Shown in pieces: positions 48,066-61,000 of a stretch of 64,000 nt of DNA. The stretch is from Nemopilema nomurai. Taxonomy: Eukaryota > Cnidaria > Scyphozoa > Rhizostomeae > Rhizostomatidae. The notes under the pieces are model-generated. The model had not been told where the DNA came from, made no database searches, and worked only from the letters and a program-made list of their open reading frames with translations. The stretch spans positions 186,001 to 250,000 of the forward strand of contig ML133438.1 in assembly GCA_003864495.1 (NCBI GenBank), written 5' to 3'. Within the stretch, counting starts at the first letter, position 1. The number at the start of each line of letters is the position of its first letter. A program made the translations under genes and the position numbers.

Positions 48066-50282
48066 AGCAGGCAGTCTTTAGCCATTTTTTGATCAGACGT
48101 TGCGACAGTTGCTGAATTGAGGAGGTCGCAGCTATAGCAATACCAATGGTAAACGAAGAACACTAAGAGACATTGTATTTCAATGAACGACTGTTTCCCC
48201 GTTGTAATCTGGAATTCTGTCTAGCTAACGTGTCAACACAGGATAAGAAAATATACCATATGTGTTAACACTGGAACGTGTTTTTCTAAGGTGTTAATGA
48301 GAACTATCTGCTATCAAAATCATCTTTTGTAATAGGTAGGGAGGCAGCAGAAATACGGCGCTTTTCCAAGCAATGGCAGCTTGACAAAAATTATTTCTTG
48401 ATTCTTTCTGGACCACACCAAAAATTATTTCTTGATTCTTTCAATGATCTGAAAATCCTTTTTATCTTTGGGAAATGTCTAAGTTTGTAGCAATTGGGGT
48501 TTCTCGATTGCTTGTGGCAGTTTCTAAAGCACAAAGTTTCGGGGAAAATGAAAGTACCTCAAGCAATGGGCACAGGGCAGCTTGGCAAAAATATTATATT
48601 TTACTGTTGATTATTTTGTCATTTACAAAAGTGAAAGAATGAGGAGACCATCAAAGCATTTGGAACCAAGCTGAAACTGTTTGAAACACACCTGTTGCAG
48701 ATCCAACGGGCTTACAGGGAAGATCATTAGAAGTTTTAATGATTTATCCTGCACATTGTTTGGTCTCGATTTCAGTCGCTTTGTTGTTGCTACGCAATCA
48801 GATGCTTGCGGATTAGGCTTGGATGTCAATCTTTGGAAACTTCCGAGCAGACCTTTAAATTCAAGTAAGTCAACATTTTGCGGTTTCTTCTTCGCGATTT
48901 TATAATAAAACATAATTGTAATTATGATCTTGTCCGTGGCAAACTCAAGATGCTCGACTTAATTTTCAGGTTTTCCAATAACGCTTTGTAAATTGGTCGT
49001 CTTATAAGCTTATATCAAGGCCAAATATTGGTCTTGCTCCGTAATCCGATCAGCAAACATTTCAAAACTACACGTAATCGCAGGTGTACTTGCAATGCAG
49101 TTCTGAGAACAAAACTCTGTATGATTTCCAAGTATTGTTGGGATGGGGCTCATTCCATCTTCATCAAGGCAGCATTTGCAGCATCCACGTGGAGTGATAG
49201 AATGCTTAGTTAGTTCCACCCCTTCTCACTCCTTCATTACGTTTTGTTTCCTCAATCTTGTACATACTATGATTTATGGATTTGTTTTGTATTTCTCTGC
49301 TTTAGCAAACAATGGGATCTACATTTTCAAGCTATTAACTTTCCTCAATAAATAATAAAAAAGTTTCCTCTTAGGAAAGTTGAATAACTTTCTGAAAATG
49401 GCAATGTCTAATCTCTCAAAAATGTAGTTACCATTTGGAAAATGGGATACCTTATGCAGGTATAGATTTGCAAATGTTCTAAAGGCTTGCACTGTATCCT
49501 TCTTGGTATCCCTATTGAAGATTTATGATTTATGGAAGAATTTAAAAGGCCTGGCTTAATGCTGTTAAACATTTCAATGGAATGCATCCCAAAATGTGAA
49601 TATTAATGACTTCACTAAGCTCATCATATTCCATAGTAATCAAAACTGGTAAAGAAAGCCCTTAATTGGATAGTAAGTAGAGAATACTGAACAGATAATT
49701 TTGATGACCCATTTAGCCCTGAGTTTTTACTCTACTTTGATAGAACTAGTTAATCAGTAGTTTTTTGTCACAATCAAATGAAACTTTCTCTTCAAGTTCC
49801 TAGTGCCAAAGAAGCAGACAGGAGCTCATTTTGAATATAGTGCAAGCGAACAGTTTTCATCCTTTTGATAAACATTTTCTGTTTTTTGTTTTGCAAGCCT
49901 TGCATTAGATTAGCAAAATTAGTTTTGAAATTTATTTCACATTTTGCTTTGAATGATTTGGGCAATTTCTCTCATAACTGAATACTCGGTTATATAGATG
50001 TTACATTCTTGTACCATACATCACATAGCAAATATTGTTACTTCCTGAATGATTGCCTTCTCATTTCTTAATGGATATTCATAAAGGGAAAATTGAGTAA
50101 GGCAGTTCTTAAGCTTAACAGCAGCCTTCTTTCATAATGAAATGATTGGATGTTTCCATTTTCTCCTAGTGGTATACCAACATGCAGAAACACCAATAAC
50201 TTCTATTCAACTGCTACATAAATATTGGCCTATAAAAATTACATAATCCATGGTAATGAGCTGAATTGGGTGAAAAGAAATC
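48066..50282. other. Upstream flank of the Tudor/TIR-like gene
   Basis: No supported gene. A tandem repeat of about 34 bases (AATTATTTCTTGATTCTTTC twice, 48388-48442) is present. Small frames at 48623-49219 are opposed shadows without domains. Confidence 0.4.
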
Positions 50283-50289
50283 ATGTCTG
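50283..50289 (+). other. Candidate start exon (ATGTCTG before GTGAGT)
   Basis: AATC-ATG-TCT-G followed by a perfect GTGAGT donor; A at -3 is favourable. Phase 1 matches the next exon (51128, two leading bases), giving MSAKVKVGLKIEY. It was chosen because no longer upstream exon with the right phase was found. Confidence 0.5.
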
Positions 50290-52000
50290 GTGAGTTATTC
50301 TTGCCTTAAGCATTTCCATAGTTCATTGCTAAGTTAGTTTTATCAAATGTATAATCAAAAATGTAAGATAAATGACATCATCAGTCCTTCTTTGGATATG
50401 AAGACTGTAAATCTCTTTGACTGATGCCTCTACTTTAAACCATGTGCCATTTTTTCAAACAATCAATTGTTTAACACAATTGCCCCACAGTATAGCCTCT
50501 GCCTCTTCAAAAACTGCACTAACTGCAGCTTTAAGAGGGTGCCATAAGACAAATTTAACAAATTTGATGGAAAAAAGTGCTGTTTATGTAGTGGCACAAC
50601 ATGCAGTTGGGGAGCCACAGTAATAAGACTGTGAACAAGTTTTTCCTAATATGATGTGATCAAAATGTTACATCCATCTAATCAAGCAAGTTGTACAGTC
50701 TTTGATATTGAAACTGGTCTAAAGCTCTGCAGAACAGGGCCAGCTAAGCCATGGCCTGACCAGCAGATGCTTTTAAAGGGGTGTCAGAGTTAATCAGAGG
50801 TGCATTATTGCATCATTATCTAGCAAAATGCTCAAGCTAATGGCTCCAAAGGTGCCTCTTGTTAGAAGGATGAATTGAAATATCATGCCATTTGTTCACA
50901 AACTGCTTTTGAAGGGAGTACAATTTCACTCTGCCAGTTGCCTCTGATACAAGAATGCAAGGCAAACACCGATAAGACTACCATGTTTGTGACGTTCCTC
51001 TGACACCTTCTGACAGGCCTTCTGACACCTTCTAGCATAAAAAGCTGGAGAGTATAAGAGTATATCATACATTGGGGGTGGGTGTTTATAGTCTACTCTG
51101 TTATTATTGAATATTTGATTTTTGTAGCCAAAGTCAAAGTGGGTTTGAAAATAGAATATAGGATGCCAAATGGCAGAGCAACTAATGCACTCGTTTTGGA
51201 AACTGGACCAAAAACTGTTTATAAGGTAAGACCATTGTCCATTGATATGCACAGTTTTTCAGAATTCCAGCAATATATTGACATATAAAAGCCTTTGCCA
51301 TTTGGGGCTTAGAAGGAAGGTATTGACCATAAGCGTTGCTAGGGACTTTTCACGGGATGTGTTAATGCTTTGGTTGCTGAGTAAAACATATTTTTGAGTT
51401 TTAAAATATACATATTAAAATGCTATTCTTTATTTACCGGGTTTAAGCTACTGAAAATTCAGATTGCAAAAAGTAAGATAAATAGGGTGAAAAAGAAAGA
51501 GGTAATGAATCTTCTTTTCAATTGTGCCCACTGTTTCCCTAACTTCCATTAAGTTAATCTTGATTCCTCCCCCCTGATTGTTTTTGTACCAGACTCCCAC
51601 TGGCAACTTACTTCCATCCTCATCTGCAGTTATTAAATGAAAAGGCCTATTATCTATAGAGAAGTCTTTGATTGTAGGATGTCGTTTTGAAATGTTTGCA
51701 CAAATTGATAAAACTGCACATTTTGCAGAAATGGCAGCAGTTTAAGTCAGGAACAAATGCGTTTATACAAGCACGAGCTGTACGATGATGACAAATATAA
51801 TTGATGACAATTTTCTTTTTATACTAGCTCAGACAGCGCACCATGTCTGACAGCAACACCTTCTTCTTCTTTTTCTTTTTCTTCTTTTTCTGCTTCTTCT
51901 GCTTCTCCTGCTTCTTCTTCTTTTTCTGCTTCTTCTTCTTCTTCTTATTCTGCTTCTTCTTCTTCTTCTTCTTCTTCTTCTTCTTCTTCTTCTTCTTCTT

Positions 52001-52031
<31 letters not shown>

Positions 52032-55000
52032 TTCTGCTTCTTCTTCTGCTTCATGTGTCATGCTCAAAGGCGTTGACGATAGTGCGTTTCCAAAATTCCC
52101 CTGTCTTGACAAGTGTGAATGAGTCAATTCCCAATATTTGTGTTACTTCAATCTTTACCTTTGTTTGGATACATCATTCCTTGTCTCCCTCTGGCTCTTG
52201 TTCCCTAATGTCAACTTAAAAAATATAATGAACGGTTAGAAGAATTTGTGAAAATTTGGATTTTTCCTGATATTTCAAAGGTTTGACGATTTCTCTTGTC
52301 CCATTCGCTTCAGGTCACATATGATGGCTGGTCAAGTATTTACGACGAATTCGTTGAACCTGCAAAATGCATAAATGTTAAATCTGGCCAGTCCTGTACA
52401 GAATCGACAAAGGTATTCTTTAGCGATTCGAATAAGCACATTGTATTATGTGCGAGTATGTTTCAGGAACAGAAAGTCCGCGTATATCTTATCTTTTTCC
52501 ACAACTGATGGAATCTTTTTCTCTGCCAAAGAGATAAGTAGCCTAGGACATTACCTGTGTGTTTGTTCTCTTTAGATTGCTAAAGGAGATAAGCTAGAAG
52601 TGAAGTGGCTTGACGGTTCATCGTACATCGGCACCGTTCTAAACGAGGCTACAGCCGTTGCCTGTGTGCGCCCCGATTCCTACCCAACGGAGTACAAAGT
52701 GTGGATAACAGCTGACGAGCTGGTTAACAATGACAAAAATTCACCTTCGGAGTCGCCACAAGCAGAAATCGATCGTAGGACATCTATTATTTAATGAAAG
52801 CATTCCAATTAGTAATTTTTTCTAGTTCCACATCATTTATTCAAAATGATCTCAGCCTCTTATTGTTCGAAAATTATGTAAATCAGATCACCCTATAGGC
52901 TGAAGCTCTAAATGTTCCAAAAAGAATTATTTAGCATTTTGTAATTCAATAATTATCGTGATTTCCACCTTTTTCATCATGGAACTTGCCTTTTAACAAA
53001 TAAATAAAAGAAGCTCTACGGCTTGCCTATACAAATGCTTTAATCAATGGTAACAGTAGAGAAACGCATGTACCTCAAGTTCTTGCCAATATCCAGCGCG
53101 ACAAGTAGTCTTGTTCTATTCAGCATGCTTATAGAAGACGTTCACTTGGCGAACTAATCTTGATGTTTTTTGCTAACAGTGAGCATCATCGAAGTAGGGA
53201 AGCAAATCACAGTCAAGCTGATGAATGGAAAGACATCAAAGGCGGAAGTTATTGTCAAAAATTCCTGTCCTGTCATTTTGGTGAGTGATCAGTAGAAAAC
53301 CCCGTCTTATCTAATCCCTTTGCAAAACTCCAGCCAGGGCTGTTTTTAATAGTAGTTTACTGTCCATTGCTATTTATCGTTCCCTTTTCTTCCTAAATTG
53401 TAGTCGATATCAGTAAATAACATGATAATACAAGTAGATTCTGTCAGTAGCAAACATGAGAGCGAAACCTTTTATAATCTATAGGCTGAGTTAGCTTTTG
53501 TGACCTTCTATTAGAGTATCAAAGGGAATCAAGCTCTCTGCTTGATTGTAGAAGTACAAGATTGTCTTTGTTATACTTGTGTAGCTTTTCTTGTTTAACT
53601 TCTATAAGTTCTATAACAGACAAATTAAAATTACAAGATAATTTCGCTTTGATTTCTTTAAGGTTACTTACGATGGCTGGTCTAAAGTTTACGACGAATA
53701 CGTCGAGTTAGGCCAGTGTGTCGATGCAAAGAGTGGGTCGAAAGTCACTGAGGTCACAAAGGTACCTATTGACTAATTCAATCGGCTTGCATAAGATTAT
53801 CTCTTGAGCTGTTCTTTTAAAGGAAGGTACATATTAACAAAATATGGGTGTAGGGGACGAAGTATAACACTTGAACCCCGCAAAAATATTTGATGTTAAC
53901 AGGTGCTGTAGACATATTATTCACCACATGCTTACAATAAATTGTTAGCTAGTTTTGGTCTTCTATCCAACCAAAAAGATCAATGAGAATGAAATACGTT
54001 GTGTTGTTATTGTAATGAGAACATTTGCTCTGAAAATGACTTTTTGGACCTGTAGCCTAGTGACTGTCAATGATCCTTTGCATCTCTAGGATGGGTTTTG
54101 GTAATTTTAGATGTCGTCGCATAGTACTGATTAGTAGAGACAATAACTTGCTAAGTCCTATTTTTGTCCTTCTCACTGATGCAGGGTGCTTCTTCAACCC
54201 CTAAATTGAGGTTGTCCACTGCAGGATGCACGCCCTACTTTTCATTGTAAAGCGATTTGTTTTATTCCTTATAAAAGCCCAACGCTTTATTGGAGAAGCA
54301 TGTTTCTGGTGATGGTGCAATGTCTCTCTGTTTGACAAAGGGCTCAAATGACTGCTAGGAATTTTTCAAGTGCATCTATGTTGGTTTTGTTTTTCTAGGT
54401 AAATAAAAACGACAAACTGAAGGTCCTGTGGCTGGATGGTTCCACCTATGTAGGAACCGTTCTCGACACTTCGGAAGCTGTTGCAAAAGTTTGTCCAGTT
54501 GGATATCCAAAAGAGTACCAGATTTGGATTACCAAAAACGATATTGCAAAAACGACTCCCGAAAACCCGCAACCACAATCTGGCAGTATGTAATCTTATT
54601 CATAAACCTGACTTGCATTGAATAGGACTTCAAAAAATTTGCATTGTTATTGATGCTAATGTTTCTAAGTAGTTTAAGTAACCATACAACGTTCCAGTTG
54701 TTCGTCATTACCTGTTAACTGTTGAGTCATTATATATGAAGATGATGAGATGAAAGTATTTTTCAGCTTATTGACACGACAAGTATGCAAATTTGTATAT
54801 TTTCATATGCAAAAGCGACTTTTTAAAGTAAATTCATTCAATTTTTAGTGGTTTGCTGGCAAGACTAATTTTTCATTTGCTATCCTTTTTGAAGTGATGT
54901 TATTTTTGGAATCATGTTTTAGTAATTTGGATCGTGTTTTCGTTAGGTATTATGGAGAATGCTATTCAGAGTGCAATGGCGAGCGCCAACCAAATTGTGA

Positions 55001-58000
55001 ATGAATATCAACAGCAAAGCTTAGAAACGAAGCAAAAGGATGAGACTCCTACCCGAAAGACACTGTCGATTCCGAGCCCAACACACAGTATGTTAATCTC
55101 CTCTCGTTGTCTCGTTAGTTCTTTTTCTATTTAATTGCCATTTACATGCCCAATGCATCTTTTCTCCTGCTTTTAAGACACCTTGTATGTTTTAATAGCT
55201 ATTAAAGTATTTGTTATCTATTTCTTATAATATTTTCTGACAAAAAAATGCTTTTTCATTCTAATGTCCTTTAACTGTATAAGGGAGCTCATATGAATGT
55301 TTTTGAACCTTTCTTAAACACATCCTTTTTGTGAACTAGTGCATTCTGAAATTCCATTCGTAAGAAATATCTATGGCTCCCAACTGATAAAGAGTTATTA
55401 ACGAACTCGTTGTCTTCATCCAGCAATGTAGTCAAATTCGATGCGAGAGACTGCTGTAAATCTGTCATTTCATCTTATTTTGATGCTATTGGAACTTGCT
55501 GTTTATGGACTGCCATATTATGTTCCACAATATTGGCTAAGAATTTTATGTCTCTTTGAGATTACCTTTAAACGAACAAGCCTCATATCTTATAGAATTT
55601 GATATTATATTATTTTTGATAAGATCTTGTAGAATTAGAAGTATAAGGCTTTAGGGATATCTTTTCATATAAACTATACACGCTAATACAGTCCCGAAAA
55701 GATTGAGGAAGCTAAGTACCATCCTTATATGTAATGGGATCATTTCCTACCATCATGCTGAGTTGTACGTCTAGCTTTTCAACTTTTTTGGCCATATTGC
55801 TAACTAAAAAACGTTTTTCTTGTGAATGAATAACGTCTCCTTTGGAAACATGAAAACGTGATCAGCTAGGGTAAATGCATGGAGATACTGCGTAATTATT
55901 CCTATTTCATGTATGTATTAATGGACAGCACTTAAAGAAAAAAATTGAATCTGCAAAATTGGAACATTTTGCTGTATTTATATCATTAAAAGTGATACTT
56001 TACCTGACAGAAGACAACAGTAAGTGGAAGAAGTTTCTTTCCAAGACCCTAATTTCGCAAAGCAACCTTGATAGACTAAAAAAGTTGTGTGAGCAGCAAA
56101 GGAAACCAGCATGGTCAGGGAAGGAACTGCAATCGAACGAATACCACGTGGGGATCGGGGCGAGCAAGGAAGACATGGACTTTGCAGACATCGTCAAACA
56201 GGCGTTGGGCAAGAGAGGCTTGAAAGCAACGACAGACCAGGACGATCTGCATGAGACGAGAACCTTCCTGCTTATTTACAGTGACAGCGTGAACATGGAC
56301 GAGAACGTCATTCGGCATCTCACGAGGGCCGCAGAGAGATTCAATATGGGCGAAACGATCATCGTCGCTCTTGTGCGGCCAGGGTGTCCGGAAGAAGCCA
56401 TCGACCGCATCCCGGACAGAGTGGCCTACTCACTCTCCAACGTGGTCTTCTTCAGTCATGATTGGTTCGGCGAGGAGCCTCAAATGGCACGAAGAAAGTC
56501 TGTTGGGGATTTAGCAGGTAAACAGGTTGCTATACGTACATAGCCATATCCTGATAGCATTCTCCAAATCAAATGGCTATTCGCGAAGTTACTTGATCGC
56601 ATTGCACCCATCACAGATTTGTCCGTAGATATGGGTAAAGCTAGTGAGAGCCATGATCGGAAAACGCTGTTTCTACGCAAGTTCACACTTATAATAAGAC
56701 GGAAATGAGATTTGGGCAAGTTAAAGGTGTAACTCCCATGTGTTTATAATACAAATACTAGACCGATTTCTACTTATCGAAATCTTTCCGTTTTGCCACC
56801 TATTGCAAGTATTTTTAAAATATTTAGTAGTTTTTTACGGCCAATCCGTGCAATCGGATTCTAATGATTTCTAAAAATAAAGAAATGAAATCATTTGAAT
56901 ATTTTTCTATCTTTTCAAGTGAAATACGTTTAACCCTGTCTGATGGTTCTGTTGTATCTTATTTTAATTTGTTTCTTTTCCTATTGAAGCCCTCATTCTG
57001 AATAACGTCAATGAAACCCACGACTATGATCTGAGCGGAACATGGTTATGCCAAGCAGCCGTTACCAGCTCTGTGACGTCACATAGCACAACCAGAGACT
57101 TCACGATGCTCTTGAAGCAACACGGAAACAAGGTCCTTAAAGCTAGCATTGTTACCATATAATTGCAATAAAATGCAGGAGACTTCGTTGACTTGGATTA
57201 CTCAGGTCTACAAATACTGCTTCTTACTGTTTGTTGAACTTGTTTCCTTTTGTTCTAGATAACTGGGAGAACTATTGATAACTTCAAGATAGAAGGCGAA
57301 GTGTTGAAGAATATTTTAAAGTTGAGACTCACGTACAGAGGAAAATACGAGCAAAACGTTGATCTTTGGGAGGAAGATGATTATTTTTTTATCGCTGAAA
57401 TCGCTGTCATAATTCATAATCAAGGTAATGGTTGAAGTTATTTAGCGAACTACGGAATTTTTTGTCATTTCATTATTGTTATGTATAATTTTATCGATGC
57501 TTTCAGTGACAGAAATAAAAGAATCGCTTGCCTTTCATGTCATCAAAACGAGGTTACCATTTTTATTGTGATTGTGTTTCAGGACACCGACTAGAGGGGC
57601 AGTATTATGAAGAGACAGATGCAGGATCCAGCAGCAAATCCGGAGCTTCGAAATTTGATGCCTGCAGTGGGCCTTTTAGTGCAACGCTTGAAAAGCAGTG
57701 TCTCAGTGGGTAAGGAGACTTTCAAGCTTGTTTCACAGCTCCTGGCTTTTTCATCTCCGGTTACATTTAAAGTTGTCTGACCCACCAGTATTATGGGTAC
57801 TGCGTAGAACAGTGGCTTGTTGGATTCTAGGTTCTTGAACGTTACTACTTTATTCCTATGCTATGCTGGAACTCGTTGAAAAGTTACTTATTTTTGTTTG
57901 ATATAAAGTAATCTGCTTATCGTTATAAATGCATGGACTGGAAGTATTCATCAATCATTAAGTTTTTTGATAATGACAGCTCGTTTAGTCAGCATTATTT

Positions 58001-61000
58001 TCCTACCTCTATCGTACTTTATTTGCAACGCCCGAGATGCAATGATTGTTTCATCATTAAATTACTTAATATTCGTATACCTTTTTTACAGGTATTACAA
58101 TGCTCATTGGTACCGTGACCACGAGTACAACGAAACATTTGCAATAATTCATCGTGGTGGCAATGAGATTCTTGCTGAATTCCCAAACCAGTTTGGCTCT
58201 ATGACAGTCGGGTTCATCGACTTGGTGACCAAGACTTTGCAGCTGAATTCCTGTGCAAACAGAAACATGACAAGGACTCTGATAGGTTCGAAATCACTGC
58301 TACGTTCTGTGTTGTTCTGATCTGTAAAATGCCTGGGTTTGGAATGCTTTGCGTGCTGTATTATCACTGATAGAAAATATTTGTTTAACAAAAATTCAGA
58401 AAAACATCAACCAAGTTTGATAAACCTTGCAAAAATTACTAAATTAAATGCACGCGAGATGTACATGACAGCCTGGGATGATTTCCTCGAACAGAATGAG
58501 ATGCCTCGTTCTCAATGTATTTGATCTATATACCACAGGGAAGCTGACAAAAGACTCTGGTGGAGCTGCCGCATTTCAGTGCTTGAGTTATGGAAATGAG
58601 TTTGGTTTAACTGGTGATCCAGAGGCTATTTCCCTCACTCGTGACCAATTACATATTTCAAAGTGTGCCTCTGAAGATGACGATGATGTCCTTGAAAAGA
58701 TGCAAACTTCTTTGTCTCCAAGGTATACTGTTTCTCAGGAGTGTTTTTCTTTTCAATTGAAGTTTAAATTAAGCACAGGTCCTGCTGAGAGTTTGTAATA
58801 CAGCGTCACAATTTTCGATCAATGATAAAACCGAGCAAGGGAACCTATGAAAGTTTGATCAAAGAAGTATACAACGATTTGCTCTCCGCGATAGCAATTT
58901 GATAGATTATTATGCAGTAACGTCAGAAATGCTCTTATTACCAGAAGTCCTGTTTGAACTGAATTATTCATGCTTAAAAAGGCAAAATCTGTTGCTGGTA
59001 GAATAAAAAATCTCAAATTTTTTCTTGTCAGTGCTTGACGGATCTGACCGTAGACCAAGCTGTCGGAAAGAATCAAATGTTTTATTAGAAATTTCTAATA
59101 AATTTTTGCCGATGGCAGATATTTGTTTTCGCCACATTTGGTACTTATTTCTTTAAGCTAATCATTTCGGAAGCCGATCTTCAAGCCATTCAACTATTTT
59201 CTCTAGATCTCAGGGAATGCCCTTCACGCCTGGCTCATATCGACCGTTAGCAGAAGGTGAATACCCTGTTGTCATATTTTGTACCGAGCACGAAAAGACC
59301 AAGGCTTTGAAGCTAAAGAAAGATTTGGAAACCGTTCAAGAAATCCAGCCGGTTTCAATCAAGTCATCCGATTGGGAAAAGTCAAGGACTGTTATTCTTT
59401 TGTTATCAAGATACACTCAGACAGATGAGGGTACGATTTTTCGTTGTTTATAAAAACTAATTCATTGTTTCTATTATGATGAGAATGACTTGTGGCTTTA
59501 AATGTCTTTACAATAGCTGAAAATAGCGGAACCAGTTTTCGCATACTTACGTCGGGTAAATGACAAAACGCTGGCACAATAAATAGCCAGTTGCGGATCG
59601 AAAGTACTAGAGGGTGGTAGAAAGAGCCCATGTATTTAGAGGGTGATAAAAAGCACCTAGCTTTCCACCTATGTGTTTTGGAGTCTGTCTACATTTCAAT
59701 CGAAGGTCCCATTCTTTGTAGACAGAAAGAGTACGGTTTTTCCCTTGGGCTCTTCTAAAAGTTAGTTGTTAAGTAACGTTGATTGGTCCATTATAACCAA
59801 TCATACGCTCTTCCTATCACTATCACTTAACTCTAGTGTTTACCTAAAATATGCCAAAACTGGTTTCGCTATTACTAGTTATTGTGAAGTTTTGTACCAC
59901 AAAGCACTTGTTTATAAATGTCTTTATTAAATTAAATTCATGACGCCTTTCCCGTTCATGAAGCCAAGTTTTATTTTTGTGGATGATCAGGAAGAAAATG
60001 ATAATTTCCATATCACTTGAGATTTGATTGTACAACTTATTGTAAGACAGGGCAATATTAAATTTCATTTAGCAACAAAATTACATTGGCTAGTTCAGTT
60101 AATGAAAGCTAGACAAACTAGCCGAGAGCAGCTAAAATGTAGGCAAGATGGTTTAATTGCAAAGCTTCTTATTTTGAAAAAAATGATTTTTGCCCTTTAA
60201 AAGGAAGTACTCTAGGCATTCTGAAATCCCTCATTCTCATAGGCTTGTGATACTAAAATTTGATAGATTTGATTCGACACTACGTGAGAGAAACTTTACT
60301 CATCTAAAAGACGATATCGAGTTTGGCTGAAGCAAGAAGAATTTGTTTAACAAATAAGGCACAATTTGTTGCAAATTTGCACGACTACAAGTATCTATGA
60401 TAAGAAATAAACTGTTTTATTTTTCTTCTTAGACCTAATCGATGCAATTGAAAGTGCTGCTGAAAAGGAAATCCCAATTTTCAATATTGGTTTGGATAGT
60501 TGGTTCAACATATTTGGACCTGGAAACTGGAAAAATCAGCAATTGCGTCTGAAGTTGATGAACTCACTGGCAAGATTAAACCAGACACCAGAAACCACTT
60601 TGGATCCGAATCACAGCAATTTCAGAGGCCTCGTCAAAGGCAATTATGATTCTTCTCTGCTCTTTTTTAGAACTTGTGTATATATCGCTTTTTATTCATT
60701 TATTTATTTATTTCTTCTGTATGGCTTAGATGTTATGTTAAAACTTTATTGGATTTTAACGATTTCATCAGGCATTCGAAAGCGAATTGAAGCACCTAGC
60801 TTCAACATTCTTGGTCTCTTTGGTGTTGAAGTCGTCGGCTCCGATCCTCCTGAAAAGATCAGCAAGTATTCCGATTTGGAAGACGAGACTATTCAAGTAC
60901 GCATTTATGAAATTTATGAGATTCTTTTTAGTTTTTCGATACCCCGATCACTAAGATGACCAGATCCAAGCACAGCTATGCTACCGTCTTTAGTACCTAT

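Noticed and set aside
51824..52076. Open frames encoding poly-Lys (minus) and poly-Phe (plus)
   Set aside because: Both are translations of the TTC microsatellite and lie inside an intron.
52576..52794. Exon read through to a stop at 52792, giving a short Tudor protein
   Set aside because: A phase-correct donor (GATC then GTAGGA at 52775) joins the next module; the second module shows the same exon ends in phase 1. The short form could still exist as an alternative.
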